64,000 nucleotides of DNA from Odiellus spinosus (taxonomy: Eukaryota; Arthropoda; Arachnida; Opiliones; Phalangiidae): NCBI GenBank assembly GCA_963920705.1, contig OY987239.1, positions 5,162,371 to 5,226,370 on the forward strand, in the 5' to 3' direction. The notes beneath the pieces were generated by a model. The model had not been told where the DNA came from and made no database searches. It saw only the letters and a program-made list of their open reading frames with translations. Below, piece after piece: positions 23,629 to 35,953 of the stretch (its first letter is position 1; each line of letters starts with the position of its first letter). The position numbers and the translations under genes are program-made.

Positions 23629-23906
23629 GGAATCACGCGAATCGATTCGGAATCACGCGAATCGATTCGGAATCACGCGAATCGATTCGGAATCAGGAGA
23701 ATCGATACGGAATCACGCGAATCGATTCGGAATCACGCGAATCGATTCGGAATCACGAGAATCGATACGGAATCACGCGAATCGATACGGAATCACGCGA
23801 ATCGATTCGGAATCACGCGAATCGATTCGGAATCACGAGAATCGATTCGGAATCACGCGAATCACGAATCAATTCGGAATCACGCGAATTGATTCGGAAT
23901 CACTGA
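23629..23906 (+). repeat. 20-bp minisatellite in element B
   Basis: Same unit as 11396-11633 but with about two more units (GCGA-ATTC units repeated at the left). Flanking DNA is almost identical to copy A, so the change in copy number happened within the element lineage. Confidence 0.85.
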
Positions 23907-25582
23907 CAATCAAATGAATCTGGAATCAGGTGTACAAAATTTTTCTAGAGTGGTTTGCACCTCGCTCGCGCGTGCTAATGGTACTTCTATGAGTTCACGA
24001 GCGTGAAACGCGTAAAAACAGGTCTGTGTGTATCCGCGTTAACCTGGTTCGCTCTGCGCATGTACACAATTTCGCACGAAATACATTTGCGAAACGCGCG
24101 AAAATTATAAAAAAATTAATTTGAAAATCCGTGCCAGTAATTAAAACCAAATACGCCACTGTTTGCAAGTTTGCCAGAAGATTACGATATTTCCCCATAC
24201 ATGAAGCTGATTCTCCCAAGAATATCAAAAAAAATCACATTGATATTTTCCATGCGTAAAGAGGTTTCCGACTTCAAATTTAGTGGTCTACACATACTCG
24301 CGTGCTGGCGATCTCGATTTTACACGTGTCACAAATACACTGGAAACCTACTCTACTTCTGTTCGAGGAGAGTTTTCACGACTATCATTTTTCTTAAGTG
24401 GTTTAACATTATGCATAAATCCGCCTCAGCTTCAAATCTTATACACCAATTCCCCTTGAACTGGTTAAAAATTCACCGAGTATAATCGAAGTTATTATTG
24501 TCTTATCTCTTATCTAAATTATGTTGTTTCAATCTTCCATACCGGTGTAAACGCACCTTTATTTAAGTTCTTCAATCCACCCCAAGTTTGCACCAGAGAT
24601 AAGCCTATACTGCCCGTTATACCTTTGCTTTTTCGAGTAAATGATATATATGGAAAATGCCAACTAAAACTGCCATTAATCGGTCAAATTTCTTTAAATT
24701 TTTGCATAAATTCTCAAATAACTTCTAAACTATCTCGAATTTTAAATTAATTTTTCGACTTTCTAATTAATTAGATTAAGATGAACCATTTTAATATTTT
24801 TAATTATAATATAAATTAATATTGCGTTTCATTTCCCTAAACAATATCAAACAAAATCACCCCATGATGCTAATTTGCATACGTTCCAAAAAGATACTAT
24901 ATAAACCTTTCGAAGGGCTATATTAATCGAAGTAACCGTGCGTGATGGCCATGAAGTTAGGGGGAAAACCCCCCCCCCCTTTCAATGTCTTGCTGATTCT
25001 TGATCTCTAGGCGCTTGGCGACGCAATTTACCCATTGGTGGGGCGATGTTTGGAGTCAGTGGAAGGTTGATGTGAACTGTACTAGTGGGGGACGCCTCGC
25101 TAGTATGGGACGCTGAGATCGGAAACTGGAGGTTGGACCTTGGTGCGGGGATGGTCAGAGGTGATTATGACAGTGGGAGACGTCCCATTGCTTGTAATCG
25201 CCTTCGGCTGTTCAGCATCGAGGTTCGACCGTAAAGTGGATGGTGGAATGCGATGATGTGCAATGGGAGACGTCCTGTTGTATGTCTTTGCACGACACTT
25301 GAAACTCAATGTGGCAGCCACGCTTAAAGGAGGTAATTCCCCGGAATTGAACGATAAGCTGGTATGATTACGTCTCTAGACTTTTGGCTCCACGAGCTAG
25401 GTCACGTGACTTCCGTTTACACAGGATATCCGCTTACACACACAGACAGACACACAGACAGACACACAGACAGACACACAGACACGATCAGTGTAACACC
25501 TCCCCCTGAACTAAAGTTCGGTCGGGGAGGTAAAAACTTCAAAATTGTAGTCCCCTCCCCGTATGTATGTATGTATATAAAA

Positions 25583-28375
25583 CAAGTTGGGAAACCAAAA
25601 TATAACCTCCCCGACCCCGACGTTAAGGTAATCTAACCTAACCCTACCTAAAATAAAAGATGAAAAGAAATGTAGAGTATTGGATGAGTAGAGGAAACAG
25701 CGTGCATTTCAATCATTATTCTCTATTTTACGGAGTATAAGTATTTTCCCTTAACCTCAAGGATACAGAGAATGCAAAAGAATGTCATGCGTTACCCATA
25801 ATTATATGCGGCAGGGCGTAGACTCTAATATACACACCAAATGAAATGTCCTGCGTTACCCATAATTATATGCGGCATGGCGTAGAGTTCATAATTGACA
25901 CACCAAATTAAATTTATTTTCTAAATAAATATGTAAAATACATGTTCTTTTAATATAAATTATCATTAGAGCATAGGCTGTACTGTGTGATTATCTTTGA
26001 GATAATCCACTGATTTGATAAAGACGAAGGATTTAGTCTGGGATGGCAATGAAGACAAGGAATTAAAACGACGAAGATTTTGTAGCAAGTTCCTCTTAGA
26101 CAAACCAAGAAATATTGTAGACTGAATGTTCCATTTACAACCCATTTTCGGTAGATGATCGGCAATTACTTCCGGTACAGTTTTCGTCTAAAATTCTTGT
26201 TTTGACGTGCTAATAGAGGACCATTACTGATATTTTCATCATGCAAGTGATCCCAGTCATTGGAAGAATCAAAGGATTGAGCTGGTCGAGAGGTTATTTT
26301 CCAAACCGGCTGACAAGATGTTAGCTTCCACTCCTATGATAAAAAAAATATCTTGAATACTGAAATAGACTAATTTCCATACCGTTAATATTTATACTTG
26401 AATAGCTCCTTTTATGTTTAGAATAACGAGGCCGTATGAAGAACTGTTGAGCTTTTACTGACTGTAAGAATCTCATATGTCGAGTCCGAAAACACTCACT
26501 GCTTGCGTGTTTCAATTCTTCGTAGCCAGGCCGTCTCTTTCTGGTGATAAATGAAAGCCGTGTCGCTGCTCTGTTGACTTCAAACGGTGATGACATTCTG
26601 CGCTGGTTGATTTTCTCACTTAAGTCACTATAGCTCTCTTTTGTCTGGTCTCACTCTACACGGCTTCTTTTGATTATGAAAATAATCGGAAATGTTTCTT
26701 GGTTTTATAGTGGAGAAATCTGAAGCCTATTTTTTTCCAGCATCAGATAACCATTTTTTATTCAAAACTGATGTTTTTTTAAACACGGGAAACCTACTGT
26801 ACTTCTGTCCAAGGGGAGTTTTCACGACTATAATTTTTCTTAAGAGGTTTAACATTTTGTATCAATCCGCCTCAGCTTTAAATCTTATGTCGTTTCTATC
26901 TTGGATGCCCGTGTAAACGTACCTTTATTTAGATTCTTCAATCCACCCCAAGTTTGCAGCAAGCCTTAGCCTATACTGCCCGTTATACCTTTGCTTTTTG
27001 GACTAAATGATATATGGAAAACAGCTTAGCGCGTGTTGCCAACTCAAGCTGGTATTAAACGGTCACATTTCATTAAATCTTTGTTTAACTAAGAGAAGCA
27101 CTCGTAAACAATAAACTATACTTTCTCTCTATTAGCTCGAATTCAATGGATATTCCTTATCATTCTACTGTTTAAGAAATAAAATTTTTGTTTATCATTT
27201 TGAAGCAATTAATAAAAATAGGCTAAGCTTATGATTTCACCCTTTTGTAACCAATTCAGGCACCTTACTCTCTATTACTTCATATAATTTATCAATATTT
27301 CATTATTTAAATCTGTGTTTAACTAGAGAAACTCTCGTACCGAAAGAAGTCTTATCAAATTTTGTCAAAGTACCTTTGTCTGTATTAATTCGAATTCAGT
27401 GGACGGTGTAAACGCACTTTTATTTAGATTCTTCAATCCACCCCAAGTTTGCAGCAAGACTAAGCCTATACTGCCCGTTATACCTTTGCTTTTTGGACTA
27501 AATGATATATGGAAAACAGCTAAGCGCGTGTTGCCAACTCAAGCTGGTATTAAACGGTCACATTTCATTAAATTTTTGGGAAATTTCTTAAATATCTTCT
27601 AAACTATCTCGAATTTTTAATTGATTTTTCAGCTTCTTTATTAATTAGATTCAGTTTAACAATATTATTATATTAAATTAAAATTTAAATGAATTATACG
27701 CTTCAATTCACTAAAAGATATCGCGGCATAAGGCCAAAATAGTTAGGGCATGGAAAAGGGGTATATATAGCTTTCGATAACCTTTATTCACCGAGCGAGT
27801 AACCGAGAAGAGTTGGGGAAAACCCCCCCTTCTCAACGTCTAGACGTTTATCGTAACCCTAGGCATTCGGTAACTGCACCACAAAGACCCGTAGAGGGAG
27901 GAGATGACTGGAGTGGAAGGTTGATGTGGACTATATTAGCGAGGGACGCCTCGCTAAGATGGCCCGCTGAGATCGGACACTAGAGGTTGGACCTTGGTGT
28001 GAGGATGGTCGGAGGTGATTATAACAGTGGGAGACGTCCCATTGCGTATAATCGCCTTCAACTGTCCAGCATCGAGGTTTGACCGTAAAGTGGATGGTGG
28101 CATGCGATAATATACAATTGGAGACGTCCTGTTGTATATAATTGCACGACACCTGAAACTCATTGTGGCAGCCACGCTTAAAGGAGGTAATTCCCGTTAA
28201 ACGGAATTGAACGATAAGCTGGTATGATAATGTCTCTAGACTTTTGGCTCCACGAGCTAGGTCACGTGATTTCCGGTTACACAGGATATCCGCTTACACA
28301 GGAAGTGACACACACACACACAGACACGATCAGTGTAAAACCTCCCCCTGAACTAAAGTTCAGTCGGGGAGGTAA
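25583..28375 (+). mobile_element. rolling-circle-like element, copy C (short subtype)
   Basis: It starts CAAGTTGGGAAACC in a short GTATGTATATAAA tract and ends at the 3' hairpin plus TAA, 2793 bp. Its 5' half differs from copies A/B: it begins ATAACCTCCCCGACCCCGACG, holds ~66-bp tandem repeats (GCGTTACCCATAATTATATG phrases at 25795 and 25858) and a possible captured gene fragment, and repeats a ~150-bp segment (26913-27060 and 27403-27560) around a ~340-bp insert also found alone at 62160-62450. Only the terminal kilobase is shared with A/B. It is nearly identical to inverted copy E. Confidence 0.7.
25977..26596 (-). pseudogene. possible captured host gene fragment inside element C
   Basis: Read on the minus strand, ATG at 26596 opens 91 codons rich in Arg/Lys (MSSPFEVNRAATRL, RKRRPGYEELKH, RHMRFLQSVK). 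A GTATGG...ATAG intron-like segment near 26380-26330 is followed by a second coding-like stretch (SNDWDHLHDENISNGPLLARQ). After a frame change a third frame runs to a stop near 25977 (VIADHLPKMGCKWNIQ). Copy E has the same frame intact at 41619-41894, and copy D has a diverged version with a stop. I do not recognise the protein. Rolling-circle elements often capture gene pieces, so capture is a reasonable inference, not shown. Confidence 0.35.
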
Positions 28376-29540
28376 AAAATATATATGAAACTCGGAATTT
28401 GATGAGAGTAGTATAATACGGAAAGTTATGAAATTTAAGCAACCCAGGATTCGATCCGGAGTTTACGCGTATTTGAAAGCAACGACTTTAACCGTTCGGC
28501 CACGGCACTATACTATACAGAGAAGAGTAATAGTAAATCAAAACTAGGAATTTTTAAATCTATAAAATTAGTATAATAATAATGAAACTATGAATTATGA
28601 AAGTAGTGTAAGTATAATTTATAAAATTAGTATACATTATGGAATTTATGAAATTGGTAAAAGTATAAATTTTGAAATTGATAAAAGTATATTTTATGAA
28701 ATTGATAAAATTGCTAAAAGTATAATTTATGAAATTGATAAAGTATATTTTATGAAATTGATGAAATTGATAAAGTATATTTTATGAAATTGATGAAATT
28801 GGTAAAAGTATAATTTATGAAATTGATAAAAGTATATTTTATGAATTTGATAAAAGAATATTTTATGAAATTAATAAAAGAATAATTTATGAAATTGGTA
28901 AAAGTATAATTTATGAAATTGATAAAAGAATATTTTATGAAATTGATAAAAGAATAATTTATGAAGTTGGTAAAAGTATAATTTATGAAATTGGTAAATT
29001 AGGAAAAAAAAAAGGTATAATTTTGAAACTAGTAGAATAATGACACTAGGACAAAAATAATTTTTCAGCTTAATATGACACAAAATTATTTAGTAATTAT
29101 CACAATATATATATATATATATAAATAAATTTTCAAGGAATCGAACCGGTTCTTTTCAAACACCGGGCTAGTGCGGTGACAACTTGGCAACTTGTCCATC
29201 CAATGGCAGTGTAATAGGAAGTAAGGTGTCTGAATGGGTGTAATTATAAGCGTAGCCGACCTTTATTAATAGATTAGTATAATAATGACAGAAGGGGGGG
29301 GGAATAATAGTAGGGGGAAAATGACAGTATGGGGGGGAGAAATGACAGTTGGTGGGGCAATGACAGTATGAGAGGAAATGACAGTTGGTGGAGAAATTTT
29401 TGGGCCCCCCACCACCACCACCACCACCCCCCCCCCCCCCTCCGTGGTCCCCCCGATCCAGGATTCGATTGTAGTAGGTTCGGTAAATAAGAATGAAATC
29501 AAAATATATATTTTTGAAGCCATTATTGTGAAATACACTT
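28376..29540. repeat. tRNA-like sequences, A/T minisatellite and G-rich tract, block 1
   Basis: Parts in order: a tRNA-Ser/Leu-like sequence on the minus strand (28441-28508); an A/T-rich ~24-bp minisatellite (AAATTGATAAAAGTATATTTTATG type, about 28610-29000); a second tRNA-like sequence on the minus strand (29133-29201, B-box-like GGTTCGATTCC); and a G-rich/C-rich stretch with GGGGG runs and CCACCACC runs (29290-29460). Similar blocks recur at 35954-37790 and 45096-46560. Open frames across the minisatellite merely follow its 24-bp period. Confidence 0.65.
28441..28508 (-). repeat. tRNA-Ser/Leu-like repeat S1
   Basis: On the minus strand it reads GTGGCCGAACGG (A-box-like) and GGATCGAATCC (B-box-like), with a T-arm palindrome. 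The anticodon stem does not pair convincingly, so it is a tRNA-derived repeat or pseudogene rather than a working tRNA. Confidence 0.5.
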
Positions 29541-31122
29541 AAGGCGGCGTATGTATCGTGAAAACCAAAATAGGATCCTTTAAAATAATATAGGAATGAA
29601 ATTAAAGGTTAAATTAAACGAGCTATACGAATTCCCTTGATGAGAAAAGATAGAGCGAAAAAATTCTCAAAAGCCGTGGGAACAGTAGGCGAAAATAGAC
29701 CTTACTCGCTATTTAACACCTGTTTACACATTAGAGGGGGGAGTTTAAGTTGTTTCCCTGCTCAATGTAAGGGTAAAGGCATGAAGAGCGGCCACAAGTT
29801 ATAATTCGTGTCGTTCATAGCCTCTAAAGCTGTGCTTTCCCCTCCGATTATTATTTTCCCCCATTTAGCCAAACAAACTGACTGCGCTAGCCGCTATCGC
29901 GAATCTTTTTCAAGTTTCCAGAAACTTTCTCACTCTTTGAGTCTTGTCCAATAAAATCCGAAGTTATAGAGAGATGCAGCTAAGGCGGCTAGAATTGGAC
30001 CTGATACAGACGCGTGCCGGATGTCGCGACGTCACTTGACTACCCAACAAAAATGCGCATTTAACAACCTTCCATAGGTTTTTTATTTTGGGCCTGCAAA
30101 ATGTGATATTGTAAAATACCAAAATATAAAGTGAAAGCTGTGCACATTTTTGCAATAAAGCGGAATACTAAAATCCAAAGCCCTCTAACGCAACCTTTCC
30201 TTTATTCCAGGGCTGTGGCAATTCCAAGCGAACTGATAATTATAATTTCACAAATTTTTAGTGTTTGATTAAAATTATTATGCGGTACAAATTTAGCACA
30301 CAGTTTTTAGTGCCCCCTCTTAAAAATGAAAAACGATACGCAATAACCCTTTGTGTCCTTCGTTTTCCTACACAGATTTCTAGAAATTATAATTATTATC
30401 TGCCATGACAAAATGGTTTGAATATAATCGTCGTTATTTTCAAGAAGGGAAATTAATCAAGTTTGTTCTTCTTTAAAATAATGCATAATAATTCGACTAA
30501 TCCATCCGCTTATATTTCAGAGAGGGATTGTAACTTTTTTTCAATATAGCCGGGCAACAATTTATTCGCTAGCGATTGAAACGCTCGTGTATAATCTAGT
30601 TGATTGCGCTAAGGTTCCGGCTTTCTTTTGAAAAATGCCGTTTTACAACTCGGCATGTATAATGTACCTCACAGAAAGTAATACATCTGATTACGCTACC
30701 GGACTATCGATTTGTTTTGGTCGGTAATTGTAATCAAAAGCAAATTCGATATCGTAATATTACTTAGTCCACATAAAGAGACTTTAAATCATATATTATT
30801 TATTTTGTATTTCCGAGTATAATATAACTAATATAAAGCTTTCATAAACTAAAACGAGTTTTTTTTATTTAAATCTATTTTACGTAACTATACTGTAGTT
30901 AACGAAAAAGTACCATTAATGTCGCGCCATTGGCCTAAAAAGCGGGCCCTAGCGATATTCTTCTACTCGGGGAAGGGTGGGGGGTGAAACGCGAGGGTAG
31001 ACAAAGTAGCTTATTTCCAGGACTGCTAGAAAAAAACCGTTACTGCCAACTTGAAAAATATAGATGGCAGCACATTGAGTCAGTTTTTAAGCGTCGTGCG
31101 GTGAAGCACACTAAAGGGGCAA
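29541..31122. other. no gene recognised
   Basis: Mixed-composition DNA with no repeats shared elsewhere in the window that I can see. Exons of the downstream recombinase-like gene could lie here, but I cannot identify one. Confidence 0.4.
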
Positions 31123-34100
31123 GGATCGCGCCGACACTCGCTTTAATAACCGTGAAATAATTGAAAACGTTAATCATTGTTTGGATGTTGTCGAAAAGGA
31201 AGGCGTTGCTTCTCACGAAGTTGAATACGCAACTGTTGTCCAGTAAGCGAATGAAATTACAATATTAAATGTAAGTTATCTCTAACACGTTGGCTCTAAA
31301 AAAAAAAAAAAAAAATAGGTATTGTTTCGCGTATATAAGCGTAAAAACGGCCCAACGTCCTGGAGTTGCGAAAAACATGACTCTTCAAGAATACAACTTA
31401 GGGCGTATGGATGAAATGGGTGACTACTACATTGTAAAAGTTAAAAATCATAAAACCAGCACCAAAAGTCCCGCTCACGTAGCTCTTACTATGGAAGTTA
31501 AAGCCCTGTTTGACAGGTGTGACATACTGTTTGAATTTCGCTAATTTACTTATTATAATTTTTGTTACGATATTTAAACTCCGTAGGTACAGAGACATAC
31601 TTAGAGCGAAGTTTCCCAAAGCGCGCAGTGAAAAAACATTTTTTCTTACATCTAAAGGAGAAAAATACTCAAACGCTTCGAAGGTTGTTTGAAGGTATAC
31701 TTCAATTTCGGTTTCAGTTAATGTTATAATCTTAAATTGAAGATTTTGCGTGATGCGAGTTCTAGTGAAGCGATATACGATTGAAACGGCCGTTTCCTAT
31801 TTTAGCTTCTATTTAAAGCATAACCTAGGGCCGATTGCAGCAACACTAGCCCGAAAAGCGTATCAAACAGCGGCTGATCGAGATTTAACCGAATCAGAGA
31901 AAAAGTCAGTATCGAGTTTTTTGGCGCACAGCGAGGGCACGGCGGTACGTAATTACCGTTGGACTAACACGGAAGGCATCGCCAAACAAGTTCGCTTATT
32001 AGCGAATCTCGAGCCTGAAAATAAAGAGAGTAAGTAGGCAGAACGATTTTCATAATAACTTAATTTAGAAGTAATTCCCTAGTAATTTAGAAGTAATTCC
32101 CTAGTAGAATCACTAAATTCTTTATAGCATTTATTCACGAGGGAATGTAAAATTTATTTCGAATTTCAACAACTATTGGCTCTGAAGCCTCATCAGTGGT
32201 TTTAGCAAAAGCGATTTCCCATAACAGCTCTTTCTTAAAACTGATTTTTTAAGAAATAAACAATAGCCGGTTTCTCATAACATCATTTCCTAGTTGGGCG
32301 GCTTTAGTACAAGAGTAAAGAGTCCACATATCCCAGACTTAAGGCGCTAAAAATAGCTGTTTCCAAAAACAGAGGTCTATTGTGGGTAAAACCCTCGCGG
32401 ATTCTCATATGAGGGAATATTATTTGGGCGCATACTTCAGACGGCGCGTGCATTATACTCGCCTATATATTGCGCTAAATCGTGCTGTTAACATTTAACT
32501 CACGCCCTAACTCGCGGGTGTATTCTATTACAGCAGTTCGATCAATTTTCGAAATAGAACGAATAATCAATGTTAAGCGCGATGAAAGTCTAAAATGGCA
32601 AAATTAATCTATTTTTAAGCATTATTTCTTAGTGATTTTTCAGTGAACGAAGTTGGCACCGGGAGTTCACTTACTCAAGCAAAAACATTCATACTTGACA
32701 CTTATCCAGTCGAAGTAGAAGCCGATCTCCCTTCAGCGGATGTTCTTCGCGAAAAAATCAAGGAAGCTATGAATATCGATGTCACAAGATCGCAAATGGA
32801 GAGTGTTAAAGGACACTGGATCTACAAAAGGCTTTTGAAAAGAGCATTTATAGTCGCAAACGAGTAATTAGATTCGAAATACATAAACAGACATTCTTAC
32901 TGATATTTATTCACAATTCTAACAGAATTGCTCGAGACACGGGCTCCAGTGAGCGGGACGCGGAAAATGCCCTTTACGAGAGGAATTGGTACACGAAAAA
33001 GACAGCGATTAAAGTCATGTCTATTGTAAAAAGCCTCGAAACGGTATGTTCAATTTTTACTTTCAAAATAAAGAATCGTGTATATGTCTAATTTCTAAAA
33101 AAGGAGTCGGGAAAAGACATTTTTAATTCAACTTTAGCAGTTGTAAAATTTTGGTTTATGGTGGCACTGCTAAAAAACACTTTTCCGTAAACAGTCGTTG
33201 ATATCAATAATTCGCTAACGAAGATAAACAAATAACGACCCTAAGAAATATTTTTTTACAAAAAGGGATAACTTTATCACGAAGAGTTTATCGTTTTTGC
33301 CCCCGAATTAAAAAAAGACCCCTAACTCTCGGTGATGTCCCATAGGACCGAATTCTCATTCGAACAAACGATAAAATAGCAAAGCTCATATTAAAAATAG
33401 CCAGTTCGCGGGTTTCGGTTGAATCGGATTTCTTCCTAGTCAATCAGAACTTTCTTCGCGTATAACATTTCAATGATACCAGAAGTAAGTCATTCCCAAG
33501 TTACCTCTGGAAACAGTGAAGTATTTCTCAGCCCATTGTTTCACCATGAGTATTCTGAAACTTCTACAGTACGGCAGCGAGACAAAATAGTTTCTCTCTT
33601 TAACCACAGAGTAAACTATACTTGAACTCTTACAAATAAGGAAAGAACTAAAGTTAAATTGGCTCCAGCCTTCATTCAGCTGGGGTTATTTAGATACTTT
33701 TTACCCCATAATAATTGCGAATCACTTATTGTTTAAAACCGTCACTAGCAAAGGATCAGAGTCGCTTCTAATTCCCGCCTCTTACTCACGGCCATGTGTT
33801 AGTTCATTTTGGGCTGGTTGGGTTAGGCTAAGTTTTGTTACGTGAGGTTAGGTTAGGTTAGATTTGGATAGGTTAGGTAAGATTTGGTTAGGGTTAGGTA
33901 AGATTTGGTTAGGTTAGGTTAGGTTAGGTTAGGTTAGAATTTTAGGATGGGTTGTGTTGGATTGGATTGTGGTGGGTTGTGTTGGGTTAGGTTAATTCGG
34001 TTTTTTGGATTGGCATAGTTTCGGTGGAATTGGGCTGGGTTAGTTTGGGTTGGATTAGGTTTCGTTCTGACCTACTGTTCAAAATTTTAAGCACTGTACT

Positions 34101-35065
34101 ACTTAATTGTGGAATCGATATATTCATGTTTTATAAATTAAGTTAATATAGTTCGTAAAATATCTTCCCTGCACGAAATAACATGATCGACAACGAAATA
34201 ATGGAGTTTAACTGGTTGCGAAATACCATTAATATTATCGACCACAAAATGATCGATTCCCATAACAACGGGATTTGGTTCAATTTAATCGAGTTCCAAA
34301 AGACAGACTCTCAGTTAATCGATATCCAACAGCATATACGCTCTTCTCGCATAGGGTAGTCTTAATAGAACCGAATATAATCCCATTGGTCCGAAAACCT
34401 GCACTCGAATGATATCTTTATAAACCAACGCTACGTATATATTAGTGTTATAAATGGCATTAATATTTTAGAAAGATTCGCTGCCAACATCAACTGCAGG
34501 AGATACGAATTTGACCACGGCCGAGTCAGCTGTGGGTCTGCAATCAAACTCTTCCGCGTCTCTAATCCCTCTTCCCTCACCGTCGTCAGCATCTAGCACA
34601 TCCGAAATTTTAAAGCATCTTCCGGTACCATCGTCAATATCTAGCACTTCCGAGCCGTCTAGTCCTTCCACACCTTCAAATGCGCACACTTCTAATACGA
34701 AGTCTTCTAAGCTTGGCGTTTATCCTTCGTTCTCGCTGCCAACATCAAGCCATCACAGATCAACAGCAAAAGACCAAAAATTTATCACGACCGAGTCGCT
34801 CGCTCGTTTGCAATCAAACTCTTCCGCATTTCTAATCCCTATTCCGTCACCATCGGCAACATCTAGCACCTCAGAAATGTTAAACCATCTTCCGTTACCA
34901 TCGTCAGCATCAAGCATTTCCGTCCCTTCCAGTCCTACCGTACCTTCAAATGCGCAGACTTATAATGCGGGGTCTTCTAAGCTTGGCGATTATCCTCCGT
35001 TATCTACCAGTGTCCGTAATCTCACTGAAAAACGATTATTTCCGTTGTACTTGGAGAATAATTGA
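31123..35065 (+). CDS. tyrosine-recombinase-like gene (Crypton-type or domesticated), at least 7 exons
   Basis: Proposed exons are about 31123-31242, 31319-31516, 31587-31683, about 31752-32029, 32644-32863, 32926-33043 and 34472-35065. All internal joins have GT/AG borders and matching phase except the one between 31683 and about 31752, which I cannot resolve. The catalytic core shows a first arginine in TAQRPGV, a lysine in VKNHKTST, LARKAYQTAADRD (second-arginine region), AHSEGTAVRNYRW with His and a possible nucleophile Tyr. This R-K-R-H-Y order is that of tyrosine recombinases. The C-terminal exon is Ser/Pro/Thr-rich with two ~88-residue repeats and ends LFPLYLENN. The N-terminus was not found. 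No terminal repeats surround it, which fits a Crypton or a host gene. Its role is unknown. Confidence 0.6.
33835..33945 (+). repeat. interstitial TTAGG-type repeat
   Basis: GGTTAGGTTAGG tracts with up to about five perfect pentamers (33911-33937), separated by degenerate TTTGGTTA variants. (TTAGG)n is the common insect telomere repeat. The tract lies in the last intron of the recombinase-like gene. Confidence 0.7.
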
Positions 35066-35440
35066 AACAAAGTTTTAGCAGCATCAAATTATCGAAGGGG
35101 TAAGTTTGCAACAATATATTAAACCTGAAAAAGAGCGAAAGAAAAATTTCCACGCGAAACACTTATATATAAATCAAATGAAAGGTGTCACAGAAATATT
35201 TTCTAATAATTGCATACTCGCGTTATTTACCAAATAATAATATTTTTTTTTTTTGAAAATCGGTATACGGATAATTTTAATTTAATATTTTATCAGACTA
35301 TATCAAGTCATCTAGCATTTACGTGACTTATTCTACTCTGACATATACGATTTTACCAGTGGCGCGTGGTGAATGCTTAAAAAGGTTTCTTTTTTCGTCT
35401 CTTTCAATTTCGTCAGTTTTGCGACTAGAAAAACCCCGGC
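35066..35440. other. no feature recognised
   Basis: A/T-rich DNA after the last exon. A poly(T) run is present near 35230-35245. Any 3' end of the upstream gene would fall here. Confidence 0.3.
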
Positions 35441-35953
35441 CCTATATTTCGAGAAAATCCTTTAATTACACCATAGCCTCCTCGATCACGCGCTTATAAA
35501 CCCCGGTAAAAAAATATTAACATGTGTTTGAGAGAATAAATGGGAAATTAAAACTACACCAAAGGACAGCACGAAAAAGCACTAAAATGTAAAGGGAAAA
35601 GAAAGTCGAGGGGAGAAACAAATTCTTGTCTAATATAAACTAAAATAAGTTATATAATTTGTATATTTTGTGAACGCTAGTTCCAAAAACTCCCAATAAA
35701 ATAAGAAAATTACACCATAGCCTCCTCGATCACGCGCTTATAAACCCCGGTAAAAAAAATATTAACATGTGTTTGAGAGAATAAATGGGAAATTAAAACT
35801 ACACCAAAGGACAGCACGAAAAAGCACTAAAATGTAAAGGGAAAAGAAAGTCGAGGGGAGAAACAAATTCTTGTCTAATATAAACTAAAATAAGTTATAT
35901 AATTTGTATATTTTGTGAACGCTAGTTCCAAAAACTCCCAATAAAATAAGAAA
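35441..35953 (+). repeat. tandem duplication of the R1 end
   Basis: The last ~260 bp of R1 (ACACCATAGCCTCC ... CCCAATAAAATAAG) occurs twice head to tail, at 35441-35706 and 35706-35953. The two copies share the changes TCGAGGGG and TTGTGAACG against R1 copy 1, so the duplication is local and recent. Confidence 0.8.

Larger units (their letters stand above)
17168..25533 (+). mobile_element. rolling-circle-like element, copy B (split by Kolobok)
   Basis: Same ends as copy A (CAAGTTGGG start, 3' hairpin and TAA end). Excluding the Kolobok insertion it is ~3.7 kb. It lacks ~470 bp present in A (A 10297-10770), apparently lost between short ATTAATA-like and ATTCAATA-like sequences. The junction with R1 gives a second empty site: 35943-35960 reads ATAAGAAAACTTC, and here the same A-run is split by the element with no duplicated bases. 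The 3' hairpin loop region carries one change (AGTTCGG). Confidence 0.7.

Noticed and set aside
28590-29083. Frames of the type YEIDKSIFYEIDK in A/T minisatellites (also 36301-36546)
   Set aside because: The 24-bp period yields an 8-residue repeat on both strands. No start context, domain or conservation.
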